64,000 nt of DNA, taken from contig CAVXTQ010000006.1 of the NCBI GenBank assembly GCA_963764675.1, positions 62,001 to 126,000 of the forward strand, written 5' to 3'. Positions 53,314 through 62,393 of this stretch are shown in pieces. The DNA comes from Acidiferrum sp963764675. GTDB taxonomy: Bacteria; Acidobacteriota; Terriglobia; Acidiferrales; UBA7541. Numbering within the stretch: position 1 is the first letter of the stretch; each line of letters opens with the position of its first letter. Below the pieces are notes generated by a model, which saw only the letters and a list, made by a program, of their open reading frames with translations, ran no database searches and was not told the origin of the DNA. Made by a program: the position numbers and the translations under genes.

Positions 53314-55110
53314 TCACATCTCCAAACCGATGAGCCGCATCAGCTCCAGCGCGTTGCTCTTGGCCACCACGCCTTCGCGCAGCTTGTAGTCGAACTGCAT
53401 TTTGCCGTTCTCGACTTGATCCTCGAAGTGCATGTTGCGCAAGACGTTGCCGAGCGCCACGGTGATTTCGGTCAGAGCGAGGTCGTGCGTGGTAACGATG
53501 CCGATCGCGCGATGCTTCAGCAGCGCGCGCAGCAGGCTTTCCGCGCCGATCCGGCGATCGTGAGAGTTGGTGCCTTCGAGCAGCTCGTCGAACAGGAACA
53601 GCAGCGGCAGTGCGTCTTCGTTCGTCACAAAATCGAAGACGCGGCGGATGTGCAGAATCTCGGTGTAGAACGTGGACCGGCCTTCTTGCAGCGAATCGGT
53701 GCTGCGAATGCGCGTGCCGATTTGTAGCGGCGTCAAGCGCAGCGCCTTGGCGCGAACCGGTGCGCCGGCCATGGCCAGGACGGCGTTGATCCCGGTGGCG
53801 CGCAGCAGCGTGCTCTTGCCGGACATGTTCGAGCCACTGACCAGGAGCACGCGCGTGCTGTTTTCCAGACGAACGGAGTTGCGGACGCACTTCGCGGCAC
53901 CGATCAACGGGTGGCCGAGGTTGTCGCCGTCGAAAAACGCAGCAGACTCCTGCGACTCGATAAACTCGGGAAATGGATCTTGCGGATGCTCAAAGGAATA
54001 CGTTGCCAGCGAGATCAGCGCTTCCATTTCTCCGGCGATATCGACCCACGCGCGTATTCTGGCGCCGCCGCGCCGCCGCCAGGCTTCCGCAGCGAACGCC
54101 ACTTGGATGCTGTAGAGGAGCGGCAGCTCGACCAGGTGGGCGAGCAAGCTGTGATGCGCGTCGATCCAGTAGACGATGCGCGCGAGTTTGCGAATTGCTT
54201 GCGAAGCGGGCACCGCGTCGCGTTTAAGTTCCGCGGCGAAACCTTGCAAACGCGGCGAAGTAAAAGGCTCTTGCTCGAATCGTTGCAGAATGTCCGCGAA
54301 AACGACAAGTCCTTCGGCGTTGCAAGAGATTCCTTCGAGGACGGCTTCGGCGCGGCGCAGCAGCCAGCGCCGGAAAAATAGTTCGACGATGAGCACGGCC
54401 GAGAGCGGCCAGACCGTCATCGTTTCCGCAGAAACGATGGCCGCGCCAACTGCTGCGAGCGCGAGCAGGACGGCAACGGCGCGCGCTGCACCGCCCGGCA
54501 TCAACGGTTTGCTTTCGGCCCAGCCGATCAGCGACTCGGGATTCAACCGCGCGCGGAGTTCTTCGCCGCTTACGGCGAGGTCGCGATGCAGGTCGAGCTT
54601 GTCGCGCAACTCCACGACCAAGCTTTGGCGTTCGAGAATTGCGGTTTTCTCTGACGGCGAGCACAGCCACTTGGCCAGCCAGTTTTCACCCATCGGCAGG
54701 CGCGCCGTGGAAAGCAGCTCGAACAGGCTGCCGCGGCCGAAGAGGTCGAGATCGTCGGCGTAGACGTGCTGCGCGTCGCGGAACCGATCGCCGGTTTGCC
54801 CCGTGCCGGCCCACTGGCCGTCGATGCGCGCGATTCCTCGGCGATAGAACGCCGCTGCGGTTTCTGCGCGAGAGCGCGCGCGGAGGATTTGTTCGTGCAC
54901 GATCGCGAAGACGACGTAGAGACCGACGGGAAGCAGCACCCAGTAGGAAGACAGCGACTCTTTGTGGACGCAAAACCAGGCGAGCAGCAGGCCGGCGGCA
55001 ACGATGGCTAGTTTGATATTTCCAACGCGGATGTGCAGGCGATTCTTCGAGGAGACGAGTTCAAGGTAAGTGGCGAGTCGCTGCGAGTATTCGGCGCGGG
55101 GATCGGGCAC
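53314..55110 (-). CDS. Membrane-anchored MutS-like ATPase
   Basis: The 598-residue protein has two predicted membrane helices near the start (residues about 33-70) and another pair at about 208-240. A MutS core/lever-type helical region leads to a C-terminal ATPase: Walker A SGSNMSGKSTLLR, DSLQEGRSTFYTE, Walker B LLFLFDELLEGTN and VTTHDLAL. The mismatch-binding N-terminal domain of MutS is absent. Family members of this type have no established role; they may act at the membrane on DNA junctions, which is conjecture. It is convergent with the cytochrome c gene. Confidence 0.8.
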   Translation of the reverse strand: MPDPRAEYSQRLATYLELVSSKNRLHIRVGNIKLAIVAAGLLLAWFCVHKESLSSYWVLLPVGLYVVFAIVHEQILRARSRAETAAAFYRRGIARIDGQWAGTGQTGDRFRDAQHVYADDLDLFGRGSLFELLSTARLPMGENWLAKWLCSPSEKTAILERQSLVVELRDKLDLHRDLAVSGEELRARLNPESLIGWAESKPLMPGGAARAVAVLLALAAVGAAIVSAETMTVWPLSAVLIVELFFRRWLLRRAEAVLEGISCNAEGLVVFADILQRFEQEPFTSPRLQGFAAELKRDAVPASQAIRKLARIVYWIDAHHSLLAHLVELPLLYSIQVAFAAEAWRRRGGARIRAWVDIAGEMEALISLATYSFEHPQDPFPEFIESQESAAFFDGDNLGHPLIGAAKCVRNSVRLENSTRVLLVSGSNMSGKSTLLRATGINAVLAMAGAPVRAKALRLTPLQIGTRIRSTDSLQEGRSTFYTEILHIRRVFDFVTNEDALPLLFLFDELLEGTNSHDRRIGAESLLRALLKHRAIGIVTTHDLALTEITVALGNVLRNMHFEDQVENGKMQFDYKLREGVVAKSNALELMRLIGLEM

Positions 55111-55145
55111 GCTTCCTCTTTTGCGGGTGGCCTGTCGAGTTTACA

Positions 55146-55616
55146 TCACTCTTCGCCGATGTCTTCGTGCCAGACGGCGGGATTGGCGGCGATGTACTTG
55201 GCGAGCAGTTCGATGCACTCGGCGGAGTGGAGATCGATCACTTCGACGCCGTTCTCGCGCAGCCAGTCGACGCCGCCTGGGAAATTGACGGACTCGCCGA
55301 CGATCAGGGTGCCGATGCCGAATTGGCGAACGAGGCCGCTGCAATACCAGCAGGGGGCGAGGGTGGTGACCATGATTTTGTCGCGATAGCTGCGCTGGCG
55401 TCCGGCTTTGCGGAAGGCGTCGGTCTCGCCGTGAACGGAAGGATCGTTTTCCTGCACGCGGCGGTTGTGGCCGCGGCCGAGGAGTTTTCCGTCGCGGGCG
55501 AAAAGCGCGGCGCCGATGGGGATGCCCCCTTCGGCAAGGCCTTGACGGGCCTCTTCGATAGCGACGCCTAGCATTTCTAAGTATTGAGTGAGATTGACGT
55601 CGCTGCGCGGTTGCAT
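55146..55616 (-). CDS. Cytosine deaminase, yeast Fcy1-like (nucleoside deaminase fold)
   Basis: The 156-residue protein has the deaminase zinc motifs VHGET and PCWYC (HxE and PCxxC). The C-terminal part, with VGESVNFPGG, ENGVEVIDL and WHEDIGEE, closely resembles the end of yeast cytosine deaminase (residues near WFEDIGE). It should convert cytosine to uracil in salvage. ATG 55616 is preferred to the long open extension up to 55781. Cytidine deaminase and purine nucleoside phosphorylase are also encoded in this window. Confidence 0.8.
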   Translation of the reverse strand: MQPRSDVNLTQYLEMLGVAIEEARQGLAEGGIPIGAALFARDGKLLGRGHNRRVQENDPSVHGETDAFRKAGRQRSYRDKIMVTTLAPCWYCSGLVRQFGIGTLIVGESVNFPGGVDWLRENGVEVIDLHSAECIELLAKYIAANPAVWHEDIGEE

Positions 55617-55821
55617 CGCTGATTTGCCCCGGGAAAGTATACATACGGGAGTCGCGGTTGGACGGAGAATCGGGTCGCGTGCCTGAGGCCACAGTGTGGG
55701 TCGGGCAACACGCTCGCGCTGCCCGACAGCTCCACTAAGTCTTTTATTATCAATACATTGAAGTTGGCTGGCGGCCTGCATTTATGTCCCCCCGAAGACG
55801 CTGGTGGTCTAGGAGACGGCC

Positions 55822-56556
55822 ATGATCAAAGCAATGATCCAAGCAAAGGGCTTCATTTTACTGACGGTTGCGATGGTTGGCTGGGTGTTGGGCGGCTGCT
55901 CGAGCAAAGCTGCGTCGCCGAAGGCTGAGAAAACTGTGCGAAGCACGTCAGTGGTTCCGGTGAGCCTGGAGCACAAGCCGATCGCGAAACCTGCGCCACG
56001 CGAAGGGGCGTTTTCTACGTACACCAATCCTGAGCACGGAGTCGCGTTCCGTTATCCGCGAAACTTTGCCTTGGACGAAGGCGCGCCCGAGGACGTTGCG
56101 GGCGTGAGAAGCGAACTGGAACTGCAGAGCGAGCAGCCGGGAGCGGTGCTGGTGGCTACGGTGGTGGTCCCGGATGACGCCTACCCGAACACGAATTTTG
56201 CCGGCGGGTCACTGCAATTCGGAGTGAATCGCTATCTGGCGGCCGAGGGTTGCCGCGATTTATTGGTTTCTCAGATGGGAGACTCGAGTGGGCCAACCGG
56301 CGTGACGACCGTTCAGGGCGTGGCATTTGCGTGGGCCGAGAACGATGAGGGAGACGCGAACGCGGAATATCTGGAGCGGGACTATGCGGGCTTCTCGAAC
56401 GGGACGTGCTATGAATTTTTCCTGCGCGTGGGCGTTGGTCCAGCGACCGACGAAGCTGGGGTGAGGCCGGCGGATCAAAAGAAAATTCTTAGCCATCTAG
56501 AAAAAATCGTAATGAGCCTGCAGATTCAGCCCAAATCGGTCTCGATTCTCGACTAA
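55822..56556 (+). CDS. Putative lipoprotein of unknown function
   Basis: The 244-residue protein has a lipoprotein signal: hydrophobic FILLTVAMVGWVLGG then the lipobox Cys (LGGCSS). The mature part begins with a Lys/Ser/Pro-rich linker and then a beta-rich domain with YTNPEHGVAFRYPRNFAL, a pattern common to surface proteins with 'photosystem-like' PsbP folds. No function is known. ATG 55822 follows AGGAGA at good spacing. Confidence 0.75.
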   Translation: MIKAMIQAKGFILLTVAMVGWVLGGCSSKAASPKAEKTVRSTSVVPVSLEHKPIAKPAPREGAFSTYTNPEHGVAFRYPRNFALDEGAPEDVAGVRSELELQSEQPGAVLVATVVVPDDAYPNTNFAGGSLQFGVNRYLAAEGCRDLLVSQMGDSSGPTGVTTVQGVAFAWAENDEGDANAEYLERDYAGFSNGTCYEFFLRVGVGPATDEAGVRPADQKKILSHLEKIVMSLQIQPKSVSILD

Positions 56557-56770
56557 AGTCCGGTCGTCGCGCCGAGTGAGCACCGGAGGCCTTGAGTGAA
56601 GGGAGCGCCGCGGAGCGACGTTGCAGTTACGGCATATTGCCGGAGCGAGTGCTTGTTATCTCGATGAAGGAAAGCTAGGGTAGGAATAGCCATTGTGGCT
56701 GTAGTGCAGGTTTGGCTCCCCCCTTTCCGTCAAACCCTCCCGTTAACCGTTCGTTTGAAAGCATTTGTAG

Positions 56771-57298
56771 ATGATGCTGCAACACGTCAAGAAAAACGAC
56801 GCTAGTGACAGAGTCTCCGCCAAAGAGCGGCGTAGCCATCCTCGGTACGCCGTAAGCGCGATGGCCGAGGCTGTGGATTTGCAGTCGGACACGCGAATCC
56901 TGGGGCGCATCAGTGACATCGGCGAAGGGGGATGTTACGTGGAAGTGATGAGTCCTTTCGGGGTGGGCGCCGGCGTGAGGGTGAAAATCACCAAGGACGA
57001 CAAATCGTTCGCGGCGCAAGGAAAAGTTAGGTACTCGATGGGCGGGATGGGGATGGGACTCACGTTCACGAATATTGAACCAAGCCAGCGTCCGGTGCTG
57101 GAGAGGTGGATCGCGGAGTTGAGCGGCGAGGTGGACCCGGAACCCAAGGCGGCACCCAAAGAGCCGGAGACGCACAGCGCGGGGGCCGGGGACTACGGAC
57201 AACGCTACGTCTTGAACGAGCTGATTATTACGCTGATTCGGAAACGGTTGTTGACGGATGCCGAGGGGAAGACGTTGTTGCAGAAATTGATGCAGTAG
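56771..57298 (+). CDS. PilZ-domain protein with C-terminal helix
   Basis: The 175-residue protein has a PilZ core: KERRSHPRYAVS (RxxxR-type), then GRISDIGEGGCYVEV (D-x-x-x-x-G-G region). It is followed by a Pro/Glu-rich linker and a short helical tail (NELIITLIRKRLLTDAEGK). Cyclic di-GMP binding is plausible. ATG 56771 or the next ATG at 56774 are both possible starts. It converges with cdd. Confidence 0.8.
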   Translation: MMLQHVKKNDASDRVSAKERRSHPRYAVSAMAEAVDLQSDTRILGRISDIGEGGCYVEVMSPFGVGAGVRVKITKDDKSFAAQGKVRYSMGGMGMGLTFTNIEPSQRPVLERWIAELSGEVDPEPKAAPKEPETHSAGAGDYGQRYVLNELIITLIRKRLLTDAEGKTLLQKLMQ

Positions 57299-57331
57299 GA
57301 AGAAGTGAGTAGTGAGCAGTTATGTGGTTGG

Positions 57332-57724
57332 TTAGAGGTGGGAGGCGTCGAACGGTTTGGGGAAGAGATCGCGCATTTGGATGACTTCGGTTTTGGCTTT
57401 GAGGTTGGAGAGGACTACGGGGATATCGCCGCAAAATTCCCAGATGAGTTGGCGGCAGGCGCCGCAGGGCGGGGTGAGCGAGTCGGTGTCGGTGACGACG
57501 GAGATGGCGTCGAAGCCGCGCTCGCCTTCACTGATGGCTTTGAAGATGGCGACGCGTTCGGCGCAGACGGTGAGGCCGTAGGTGGCGTTTTCGACGTTGC
57601 ATCCGCCGAAGATGCGGCCGGAGGTGGCGCGGAGCGCGGCGCCGACGCGGAAGTTCGAGTAAGGGGCGTGCGCGTTGTCGCGGGTTTGCTTGGCGATGGT
57701 GATTAGGTGGTCGTAGTCGGACAC
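57332..57724 (-). CDS. cdd: Cytidine deaminase
   Basis: The 130-residue enzyme deaminates cytidine and deoxycytidine to uridines. The zinc site is TVCAERVAIF (C-A-E) and PPCGACRQ. The N-terminal APYSNFRVGAAL substrate loop is conserved. The size matches tetrameric bacterial CDAs. It lies 33 bp after the convergent PilZ gene. Another deaminase (55146) acts on the free base. Confidence 0.94.
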   Translation of the reverse strand: MSDYDHLITIAKQTRDNAHAPYSNFRVGAALRATSGRIFGGCNVENATYGLTVCAERVAIFKAISEGERGFDAISVVTDTDSLTPPCGACRQLIWEFCGDIPVVLSNLKAKTEVIQMRDLFPKPFDASHL

Positions 57725-57815
57725 GCGGTGGGTCCCCTCCCAGCGCGGATCAGTTTACGACAGAATCGGAAAAGCTGGCGCGCTGGGTTGTGTTGCGCGC
57801 GGGTCGTTCGTCTGT

Positions 57816-59879
57816 TTACTCAAGAAATGGATTCCTCAAAGGTGGAATCTCCCCAAGCGGCTGGTGGGCGATTCTCTCAATCTGCTCCGCAATAGGCTTG
57901 CGGATCAGCGCGTCCGGCGGCGCATACTTCAGCGCCTCCGAGTACGCCCGCGATGCCTCCTCCCGCGCGCCGCGTTTCAGCAGTAAGTTACCGAGTTCGA
58001 TGTGGACGAAAAAGGCGGTGGGATCCATCTCCGCAGATTGCTGAAACGCCACTTCCGCGGCGGCATCATCCGGCTTATCCGCATAATGTTTTTCGATTCC
58101 ACGGAAATAGAGAAAGGCAGCCGCATCCGCAGGCGAGAGAAACGTTCCCTGGTAAACGAATACATTCCCGAATCGCGTCGCCGGAGTAGCCTCCCGAAGC
58201 GCGCGCCTATCCCAGAAAGTGTTCGGAGACAAGAATGCAGATCTCACGAAAATTGTACCGGACAACTCGGGCTGACTGAGCCGTTTCAGGTCACGCTGCA
58301 TATCGCGGCCCAGATAGTCCACATCCCGCCCCTTTAGTTCTTGCTCGGAGGTTAAGTAGATGATGTTCGCCATTTCGCCCGCGGGCTTGAGAAACTTGCG
58401 GTAGTAAGCGACGATTTCTTTGGTGCGCTGGCCGAGGTCCACGCCTTCGTCGTCGAAATACTTGTAGCTATTCTTGGTCCCGCCCACGAATTCATTGAAG
58501 TACTCCCACGGCCGCAATACGGGAACCGCTGAGGCACAGGCGAGAAGATAGGCCACCGCCGCCACTGCTTTCAGGCTTCGTGAACGCAAAGCCAGCGCTC
58601 TCTCCACGAAAAGCCCAGCGAAGATCGATAGCAGAGCAACTACCGGCAACGCATGGCGGATGCCCGCATACGTTGCTCCCATTGCCAGAACGAGCAAGAA
58701 CAAAATTGCCGCAGCAAGAATGACGCCCGCCGGAAAATTCCACTCCTCCGGTAACCTCCGCGCAAGAAATAAAACCAGGCCGAGCAGGCTCAAGACGCTC
58801 AATCCGATCGGCAATTTCATGGCGATCATCGCCGGGAAAAAGTACTTCGGGCCCTTTCGCACATACAGTCGCCCAAAGATCAGTTGGGGATCCGGCCGCC
58901 CTTCCATTCCGGCGCGAACGGTGTCCGCAAAACCCCAAAGATAGGCCCGTGGCACGATATGGGTTGCGGCCATTCCCGCAAGGACAGAATGGTAGAAAGG
59001 GCTATTCACGTCGCTGATCTTGTCCGCAAGCGGGCGATTAAATGATTCCTGTCCAGCACGCGTCTCGGCGTATCGAAAAAAGTAAAATCCCCACAAGATG
59101 GCCATCGCTCCGGCCACGACCGCGCCGATCTTCAGAAATCTTCGCCATCTCGCATCGCCCGTTTCGGTCAGCGGTCGCCAGAACGCCAGCCACACTCCGA
59201 TAAACCCCACGCTCAGGAGCACCACCGGCGCGGAATGCTTGGCCGCTAGGGCCAACCCGAGAAATAGCGAACAGGCCGCAAGATCCGTCCAGATCCAGTC
59301 GCGGAAGGCGCGTGTCGCCAGAACGATCGCCGTTGCCGATAGCAGCGCCACCGGGAGGTCCGTCATCACCACAGGCCAGTGCGCCGCCACGGTGGGGTCA
59401 ATCACGAGAAACAGCAACGCGGCAAGCGCAATGCGCGCGTCAAAAACTCGTTTCAGTGCAAAGGCCAGCGAAACCAGCAGCAGTCCGTTCAGCGCGAACA
59501 TCGCTGCCCGTACCCGCCTCTGCACCGAATCGGGATCATTTTTCTGGAAGACTGCGCTCTGCGTGAAGATCCTCTCGTCGGGTTTGTCGCTAAAATGACG
59601 CAGCGGTTCCAGCTGAAAGCCAGTCGCCGCGATAAAGCTTCCGACCCACAGCTTCACCAGTGGTGGATGCTCGGGGTTAATCCGGAAATCTCCATACTTC
59701 ACGTAGGAAACGCCCGCGGCAATGTGATACGCCTCGTCGAGCGTGAATCCATCTAGCCGTGTCGCTATCGCCGATCGCACGATTCCGAGTCCCACGAGCA
59801 GCAGCACCAGCCACACGAAGGTGTCCCGCCCGATTTTCAGCGCGTAGCTGATGGCGATACCGCTCCTAATCCTGTTCAC
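57816..59879 (-). CDS. GT39/ArnT-like membrane glycosyltransferase with TPR-like tail
   Basis: The 687-residue protein has about 11-12 helices and the GT39-type Asp-Glu motif (DGFTLDEAYHIAAG) in the first periplasmic loop, about residue 38. The C-terminal 200 residues, after EYFNEFVGG, form a soluble domain ending with TPR-like helices (ELGNLLLKRGAREEASRAYSEALKYAP). It should transfer sugar from a lipid-phosphate donor to a protein or lipid. GTG 59879 overlaps the peroxiredoxin-like gene by 14 bases; no better start is visible. Confidence 0.75.
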   Translation of the reverse strand: MNRIRSGIAISYALKIGRDTFVWLVLLLVGLGIVRSAIATRLDGFTLDEAYHIAAGVSYVKYGDFRINPEHPPLVKLWVGSFIAATGFQLEPLRHFSDKPDERIFTQSAVFQKNDPDSVQRRVRAAMFALNGLLLVSLAFALKRVFDARIALAALLFLVIDPTVAAHWPVVMTDLPVALLSATAIVLATRAFRDWIWTDLAACSLFLGLALAAKHSAPVVLLSVGFIGVWLAFWRPLTETGDARWRRFLKIGAVVAGAMAILWGFYFFRYAETRAGQESFNRPLADKISDVNSPFYHSVLAGMAATHIVPRAYLWGFADTVRAGMEGRPDPQLIFGRLYVRKGPKYFFPAMIAMKLPIGLSVLSLLGLVLFLARRLPEEWNFPAGVILAAAILFLLVLAMGATYAGIRHALPVVALLSIFAGLFVERALALRSRSLKAVAAVAYLLACASAVPVLRPWEYFNEFVGGTKNSYKYFDDEGVDLGQRTKEIVAYYRKFLKPAGEMANIIYLTSEQELKGRDVDYLGRDMQRDLKRLSQPELSGTIFVRSAFLSPNTFWDRRALREATPATRFGNVFVYQGTFLSPADAAAFLYFRGIEKHYADKPDDAAAEVAFQQSAEMDPTAFFVHIELGNLLLKRGAREEASRAYSEALKYAPPDALIRKPIAEQIERIAHQPLGEIPPLRNPFLE

Positions 59880-60462
59880 CGAGAGCTTGGACGTACGTTT
59901 TGCCGTACGGATAGAAGAGTTCCTTGCGGCCTTGCTGCCACGCCGCTTTGAGTTCGGGCGTAGTGATGTCCCAGTCCGGCCGGCATTTCTTGGTAACGAC
60001 ACGCAGGTCTTGGCGCAGATCTTCCAGAGTGGGCCGGCCGAAGAACCAGTAGCCGTTGTAGATCTTATAAATGACGAGACCGGGCTCGAGGACAATCACG
60101 TGGGGGATCATGGGATTGTGGAGAGGATCGGTGTATTCGGCGATGTCGAGATCTTTTTGAACGATACGTCCCGCGTCGGAGAGGAAAGACCAGTGGGCGC
60201 CGACGCCGCTGCGATATTCATTCGTCTCGCTAATATTGTCGGTGCTGATGGTGACGAGCCGGCAATGGGCAACCTCGAGTTCGCGATGGAGTTGAACTAG
60301 CCCTTCCGCCTGGCGGCGGTCCTTGGGGCAGAAACCTCCGCGGCTGAGGACCAGAACCATGGGATGTTGTCCTTGCAGCTCGGAGAGCTTCCGGCGTTTC
60401 GCGGTGTGGTCGGAAAGCTCGTAGTCGGGGAAGATAGACCCTGGAACAATGTCAGATCGCAT
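59866..60462 (-). CDS. Peroxiredoxin-like (AhpC/TSA) protein
   Basis: The 198-residue protein has a thioredoxin fold with a single candidate peroxidatic Cys in LSRGGFCPKDRRQ and later WSFLSDAGRIVQKDLDIAEYTD, as in AhpC/TSA proteins. The usual PxxxT/SxxC motif is altered (LSRGGFC), so activity is uncertain. ATG 60462 follows GAGGAG at 8 bases; an upstream ATG at 60510 is less likely. It may be coupled to the glycosyltransferase gene that overlaps it. Confidence 0.75.
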   Translation of the reverse strand: MRSDIVPGSIFPDYELSDHTAKRRKLSELQGQHPMVLVLSRGGFCPKDRRQAEGLVQLHRELEVAHCRLVTISTDNISETNEYRSGVGAHWSFLSDAGRIVQKDLDIAEYTDPLHNPMIPHVIVLEPGLVIYKIYNGYWFFGRPTLEDLRQDLRVVTKKCRPDWDITTPELKAAWQQGRKELFYPYGKTYVQALGEQD

Positions 60463-60593
60463 GTGTGAACTCCTCGAGAGTTGGATGAACGTCGCCGCAT
60501 TGCGTCTCAATCGTTAGTCGCCGACGTTCTCGTAGCGACCTCGCCTACTCGCCGGGCCAGCAATCCTAGAACGGGAGGGCAGATTCCAGGCCG

Positions 60594-61310
60594 CTACCAA
60601 CGACCAGCGTGAGACCCACCATCCACGTGGAGGATCTCTCCGGTTACTTGACCTGCCTGCGCGAGGTAGAGAACAGCGTCCACGATGTCTTTTACCTCCG
60701 TGATTTTCCCCATTGGCTGAAACGTTCTAAGAACGTCCTCGGGATCATTTTGATGCATTGGTGTATTTACGACACCCGGGGCGACCGCGTTGAAACGGAT
60801 GCCTTCTTTTGCGTACTCGATGGCGAGACTTCGGGTCACGGAATTCAGGCCCCCCTTCGTCATCATCGAAACGGAGGCCTTTTCGCCGACGAACGGCTGA
60901 TCGACAAGCGACGCAGATATGGTCACAACATTCCCCGACTTCTGTTTCAGCATTTGTTTCACGGTGAGCTGAGTGATGTAGAGGAAGCCCAGCAGGTTGA
61001 TCGAGACCAGGGCATTGAAGTCCTCGGTCGTAAAATCCGTGAAAGGCTTGGTGCGGAAGATTCCGGCGTTATTCACGAGAACATCGATGGTTCCGAAGTG
61101 CTTGATCGCCGCATCGACCGCTTTGGCAGCGGTCTCCTGCTTGCCGATATCGCCATCGACGAGAATTAGGCTGGGTGAGGCAGTCAACGATTTGCTGACG
61201 TTAGGAGACGTTGCGACCACGTTATAACCCTGCGTCAGGAAGCCCTCGACCAAACCAGCACCAATCCCCCGCCCTGCTCCCGTGACGATTGCTGTTTTCT
61301 TGTCTGACAT
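60594..61310 (-). CDS. SDR-family oxidoreductase lacking the catalytic tyrosine
   Basis: The 238-residue protein has the cofactor motif TGAGRGIGAG and NNAG, standard for classical short-chain dehydrogenases. The catalytic segment has SAS (in VTISASLVDQ) and the active-site Lys in MMTKGGLNSV, but the position four before Lys is Ser, where Tyr is normally found. So either another residue is used or it is inactive. ATG 61310 follows AAGGGTG; upstream ATG 61349 adds 13 residues. It starts 53 bp after the alpha/beta hydrolase gene's end. Confidence 0.85.
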   Translation of the reverse strand: MSDKKTAIVTGAGRGIGAGLVEGFLTQGYNVVATSPNVSKSLTASPSLILVDGDIGKQETAAKAVDAAIKHFGTIDVLVNNAGIFRTKPFTDFTTEDFNALVSINLLGFLYITQLTVKQMLKQKSGNVVTISASLVDQPFVGEKASVSMMTKGGLNSVTRSLAIEYAKEGIRFNAVAPGVVNTPMHQNDPEDVLRTFQPMGKITEVKDIVDAVLYLAQAGQVTGEILHVDGGSHAGRW

Positions 61311-61363
61311 ACGTACACCCTTCGTTTGAAACTCGGATTCCATATACAACTGCGATCAGACCC

Positions 61364-62350
61364 TCAACGCGAAGAACCGACAAAGCCTCGGATCAATGCG
61401 GCGATCTCGTCTGCAGCCGTGTCCAATGCGAAATGCCCGCCATCGACGATATGCACTTCGGCCTTGGGCACGTCGCGGCGATAGGCTTCCGGCTCCGAGG
61501 GGTCAAACGAGAGCTCATACTTACCCCAGATCACTAAAAGGCGCGGCTGCTTCTCGCGCATCCAGGCCTGCCACTTGGGGTAGTTTTCGACGTTCGTGCG
61601 GTAGTCGTAGAAGAGGTCGCTTTGAATGTCAGCCTGTCCGGGCCGGTTGAGAAAGTAAAATTCATCGGTCCACAGATCTGGGTCATGGCGTTCCACGTTG
61701 GGATCGTTCCCAGCGTGGCGCGACTTCGTCGTGGCCAGCGACAGCAGATTTTCGCGAAGCGCGCCTTCGCAGGCCGCGCGATCGGCCCAAAAGGCGCGCC
61801 TCGTTTTCCAATTCGCCCCTAGACCTTCGTTGTGCGCCACGGCGTCCTGCACAATGAGCGCCTCGATCCGGTCCGGATGGGCCAAAGCCCTGCGAAAGCC
61901 AACCGGGCCGCCATAATCCTGCATGTACAACGTGTAGTGCGAGAGCCCCAACGCTTCCGTAAAGTGAGTGATGATCTCGGCGATGTGATCGAACGTGTAC
62001 GCGAATTTTTTCGGGTCCGGCCAATCGCTGTGTCCGAAGCCCGGGTAATCGGGCGCGACCAGGTGATAGCGATCGGAAAGCCGGGCGAAGAGTGGCTCGA
62101 ACATCCGCGATGAAGAAGGAAGTCCGTGCAGGAGGAGCAGCGTCGGCGCACCTTTCGGGCCGGCCTCTCTGTAAAAGATGGAGAGCCCATCGATCTGTAT
62201 CGTCTGATAAGTGACCGGGTGTTCCACGGGACGTTCCTTTCCTTGGGCCTGGGCCAGCAATTGGCGCGGTGGGAGCATCAGAAAAACTACCACCGCCATG
62301 CAGGAGGCCTGCAAGCATTTGTACCTGCAGGAAGAGTTGAGAAGGCGCAT
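61364..62350 (-). CDS. Exported alpha/beta hydrolase (haloalkane dehalogenase/epoxide hydrolase-like)
   Basis: The 328-residue protein has a signal peptide (ASCMAVVVFLMLPPRQLLAQ) and an alpha/beta hydrolase fold. The oxyanion segment is LLLLHGLPSSSRMFEPL. The nucleophile is probably Asp in MQDYGGPVG, not Ser, which points to the dehalogenase/epoxide hydrolase class. The catalytic His is in VDGGHFALD. Substrate unknown. The downstream SDR may act in the same pathway, by inference. Confidence 0.85.
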   Translation of the reverse strand: MRLLNSSCRYKCLQASCMAVVVFLMLPPRQLLAQAQGKERPVEHPVTYQTIQIDGLSIFYREAGPKGAPTLLLLHGLPSSSRMFEPLFARLSDRYHLVAPDYPGFGHSDWPDPKKFAYTFDHIAEIITHFTEALGLSHYTLYMQDYGGPVGFRRALAHPDRIEALIVQDAVAHNEGLGANWKTRRAFWADRAACEGALRENLLSLATTKSRHAGNDPNVERHDPDLWTDEFYFLNRPGQADIQSDLFYDYRTNVENYPKWQAWMREKQPRLLVIWGKYELSFDPSEPEAYRRDVPKAEVHIVDGGHFALDTAADEIAALIRGFVGSSR

Positions 62351-62393
62351 TTATTTACCCTGCCTAGAACTCCAGCTCTCTCAGCCATATGCA

